From NCBI RefSeq assembly GCF_024055725.1, contig NZ_JAMXMX010000035.1:1-64000 (forward strand): 64,000 nucleotides of DNA, given 5' to 3'. A program made the translations under genes and the position numbers. Below, piece by piece: positions 63,191 to 64,000 of the stretch. The DNA is from Actinoallomurus spadix. Lineage in GTDB: Bacteria; Actinomycetota; Actinomycetes; Streptosporangiales; Streptosporangiaceae. The notes beneath the pieces were generated by a model. That model was not told the origin of the DNA, searched no databases, and saw only the letters and a list, made by a program, of their open reading frames with translations. Numbering within the stretch: the stretch's first letter is position 1; each line of letters starts with the position of its first letter.

Positions 63191-63937
63191 TGGGGTCCCC
63201 CCGTTCAGCCTGCCGCCGGTGACGGTCCGGCGGCCGGGCACGATCAGCGTCGACAGGTACGGCACCGGCCCGTCCAGTTCCTTCGCCGCGCGTACGTCCT
63301 CGTCGGGCAGGCCGAGCCGCGCGCCGTACACCGCGTCGTCGAGCCGGCCCGCGTCGCGTACGGCCGCCAGGGTCTCCCCGGCGACCCGCCCGAACTTGTA
63401 CGCGACGACCGTGTCGTGCGTCTCCAGGACCGTGCGGAGCCGTGTGGTGCCGCCGGTCAGCGGCAGCAGGCACAGCGACTCGTCACCCTCGGTCAGCACG
63501 GTCCCCGACCGCGCGGCGAGATCCTGCATGGCGGTGACGCCCGGCACGGTCTCGACCGCCGCGTCCGGCCGGCGGTCACGTACGGTCCGGGCGAGGTAGG
63601 TGAAGGTGGAGTAGACGTTCGGGTCGCCGATCGTCGCGAACGCCACCGTCCGCGCGCCGCCGTCGAACGCCTCGACGACCCGGCGGGCGGCCGCGTCCCA
63701 GGCGCTCACCCGCCGCTCGCTGCGCCCGCCCCGGTCGTTGAGGGCGAAGACGACGCGCTCGGCCCGGTCGGTGTACGCGCGCACGACGGACTCGGCGCGG
63801 CCCGGCTCGTCCAGCGCCATCACCGGGACCAGCACCACATCGGCCTCGCGCAGGATCCGGACCGCGCGGACGGTGACGAGCTCGGGGTCGCCCGGCCCGA
63901 CGCCCACGCCGACCAGCCGCGGCCTGTCAGATGTCAT
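63188..63937 (-). CDS. cobI: Precorrin-2 / cobalt-precorrin-2 C20-methyltransferase
   Basis: A 249-residue SAM methyltransferase. RLVGVGVGPGDPELVTVRAV, FATIGDPNVYSTFTYL and VETVPGVTAMQDLAARSG are family motifs. It methylates C20, the first ring-contraction step after precorrin-2 or its cobalt form. The ATG overlaps the stop of the gene upstream (ATGA). Its stop codon forms the first codon of repeat copy 2. Confidence 0.94.
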   Translation of the reverse strand: MTSDRPRLVGVGVGPGDPELVTVRAVRILREADVVLVPVMALDEPGRAESVVRAYTDRAERVVFALNDRGGRSERRVSAWDAAARRVVEAFDGGARTVAFATIGDPNVYSTFTYLARTVRDRRPDAAVETVPGVTAMQDLAARSGTVLTEGDESLCLLPLTGGTTRLRTVLETHDTVVAYKFGRVAGETLAAVRDAGRLDDAVYGARLGLPDEDVRAAKELDGPVPYLSTLIVPGRRTVTGGRLNGGTP

Positions 63938-64000
63938 GTCAGTTCACTCTCCAGCAGGCTGAACAGCACGGCGTCGACCCGCCCGGCCGGGATCACCATG
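63934..64000 (-). CDS. C-terminal fragment of an upstream gene (partial at the right edge)
   Basis: The last 21 residues, MVIPAGRVDAVLFSLLESEL plus T, read into a stop that overlaps the cobI start as ATGA, so this belongs to the same operon. Only the end is visible and I cannot name the product. A cobaltochelatase or other cobalamin gene would be expected, but that is guesswork. Confidence 0.6.
   Translation of the reverse strand, partial: MVIPAGRVDAVLFSLLESELT

Noticed and set aside
51669-63937. A cobalamin riboswitch in the cob operon
   Set aside because: All gene junctions are overlaps or short gaps. No B12-box-like leader is visible; it would be upstream of the right edge if present.

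Overview
This window comes from a very GC-rich, high-GC Gram-positive actinomycete. The markers are two adjacent clpP genes beside clpX and tig, a mycothiol-dependent nitroreductase type protein, frequent GTG/TTG starts, perfect GC-rich hairpins as terminators, and an orphan conservon-type GTPase. The gene set (an XRE/TPR regulator with a small Trp-rich partner, many 4-bp start/stop overlaps, a Nur-type nickel box) suggests Streptosporangiales, perhaps Thermomonosporaceae. That placement is inference. No phage, insertion sequence, CRISPR array or plasmid gene was seen, so this looks like ordinary chromosome.

Left end (1-10 kb). The first ~630 bases look like the promoter and leader region of a ribosomal RNA operon that reads leftward out of the window. 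Protein-quality-control genes follow on the minus strand: valS, clpX, clpP2, clpP1 (the two clpP genes overlap by 4 bp, with a ClgR-type site upstream) and tig. Then come a small lipoprotein, a pyridoxamine-phosphate-oxidase-fold protein behind a DevR/DosR-like palindrome, a Cys-rich zinc protein and a DUF3140 protein. tRNA-Pro (UGG) and tRNA-Gly (UCC) lie at 10.2 and 11.8 kb.

Middle (12-48 kb). This part carries housekeeping and accessory genes: a GNAT, a membrane PP2C (SpoIIE) phosphatase, rpiB, an aldehyde dehydrogenase, a nickel/cobalt permease behind a near-ideal Nur box, pepN, an orphan CvnD-like GTPase with a 44-codon upstream gene, malQ, an amidase, a NERD protein, ilvD, a methyltransferase overlapping a prolyl oligopeptidase, an HNH nuclease, a second GNAT with an XRE/TPR regulator, an MscS channel, a truncated globin, an MFS exporter with a 30-bp palindrome over its start codon, a secreted S28 peptidase, a thioesterase, ettA and a GGDEF cyclase.

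Right end (47.5-64 kb). All genes run leftward in an almost gap-free series. From the right edge: an unidentified partial gene, cobI, cobM, cbiD, cobL (cbiE-cbiT), a cbiG-cobJ fusion, a 2[4Fe-4S] ferredoxin, a second NiCoT permease, cbiC/cobH, a cbiX with a His-rich tail, a CobC-type aminotransferase, cobT, and a CysG-like precorrin-2 dehydrogenase/uroporphyrinogen methyltransferase. That last gene overlaps a pair of dynamin-like GTPases (DynA/DynB type), followed by an ssb paralogue. CbiX, CbiD and CbiG indicate the early-cobalt-insertion corrin route, with the NiCoT protein as likely cobalt importer. Within this series a 64-bp repeat occurs twice. Each copy supplies the stop codon of the gene before it and a Shine-Dalgarno sequence 4 nt ahead of a GTG codon. 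I consider this the most unusual structure in the window.
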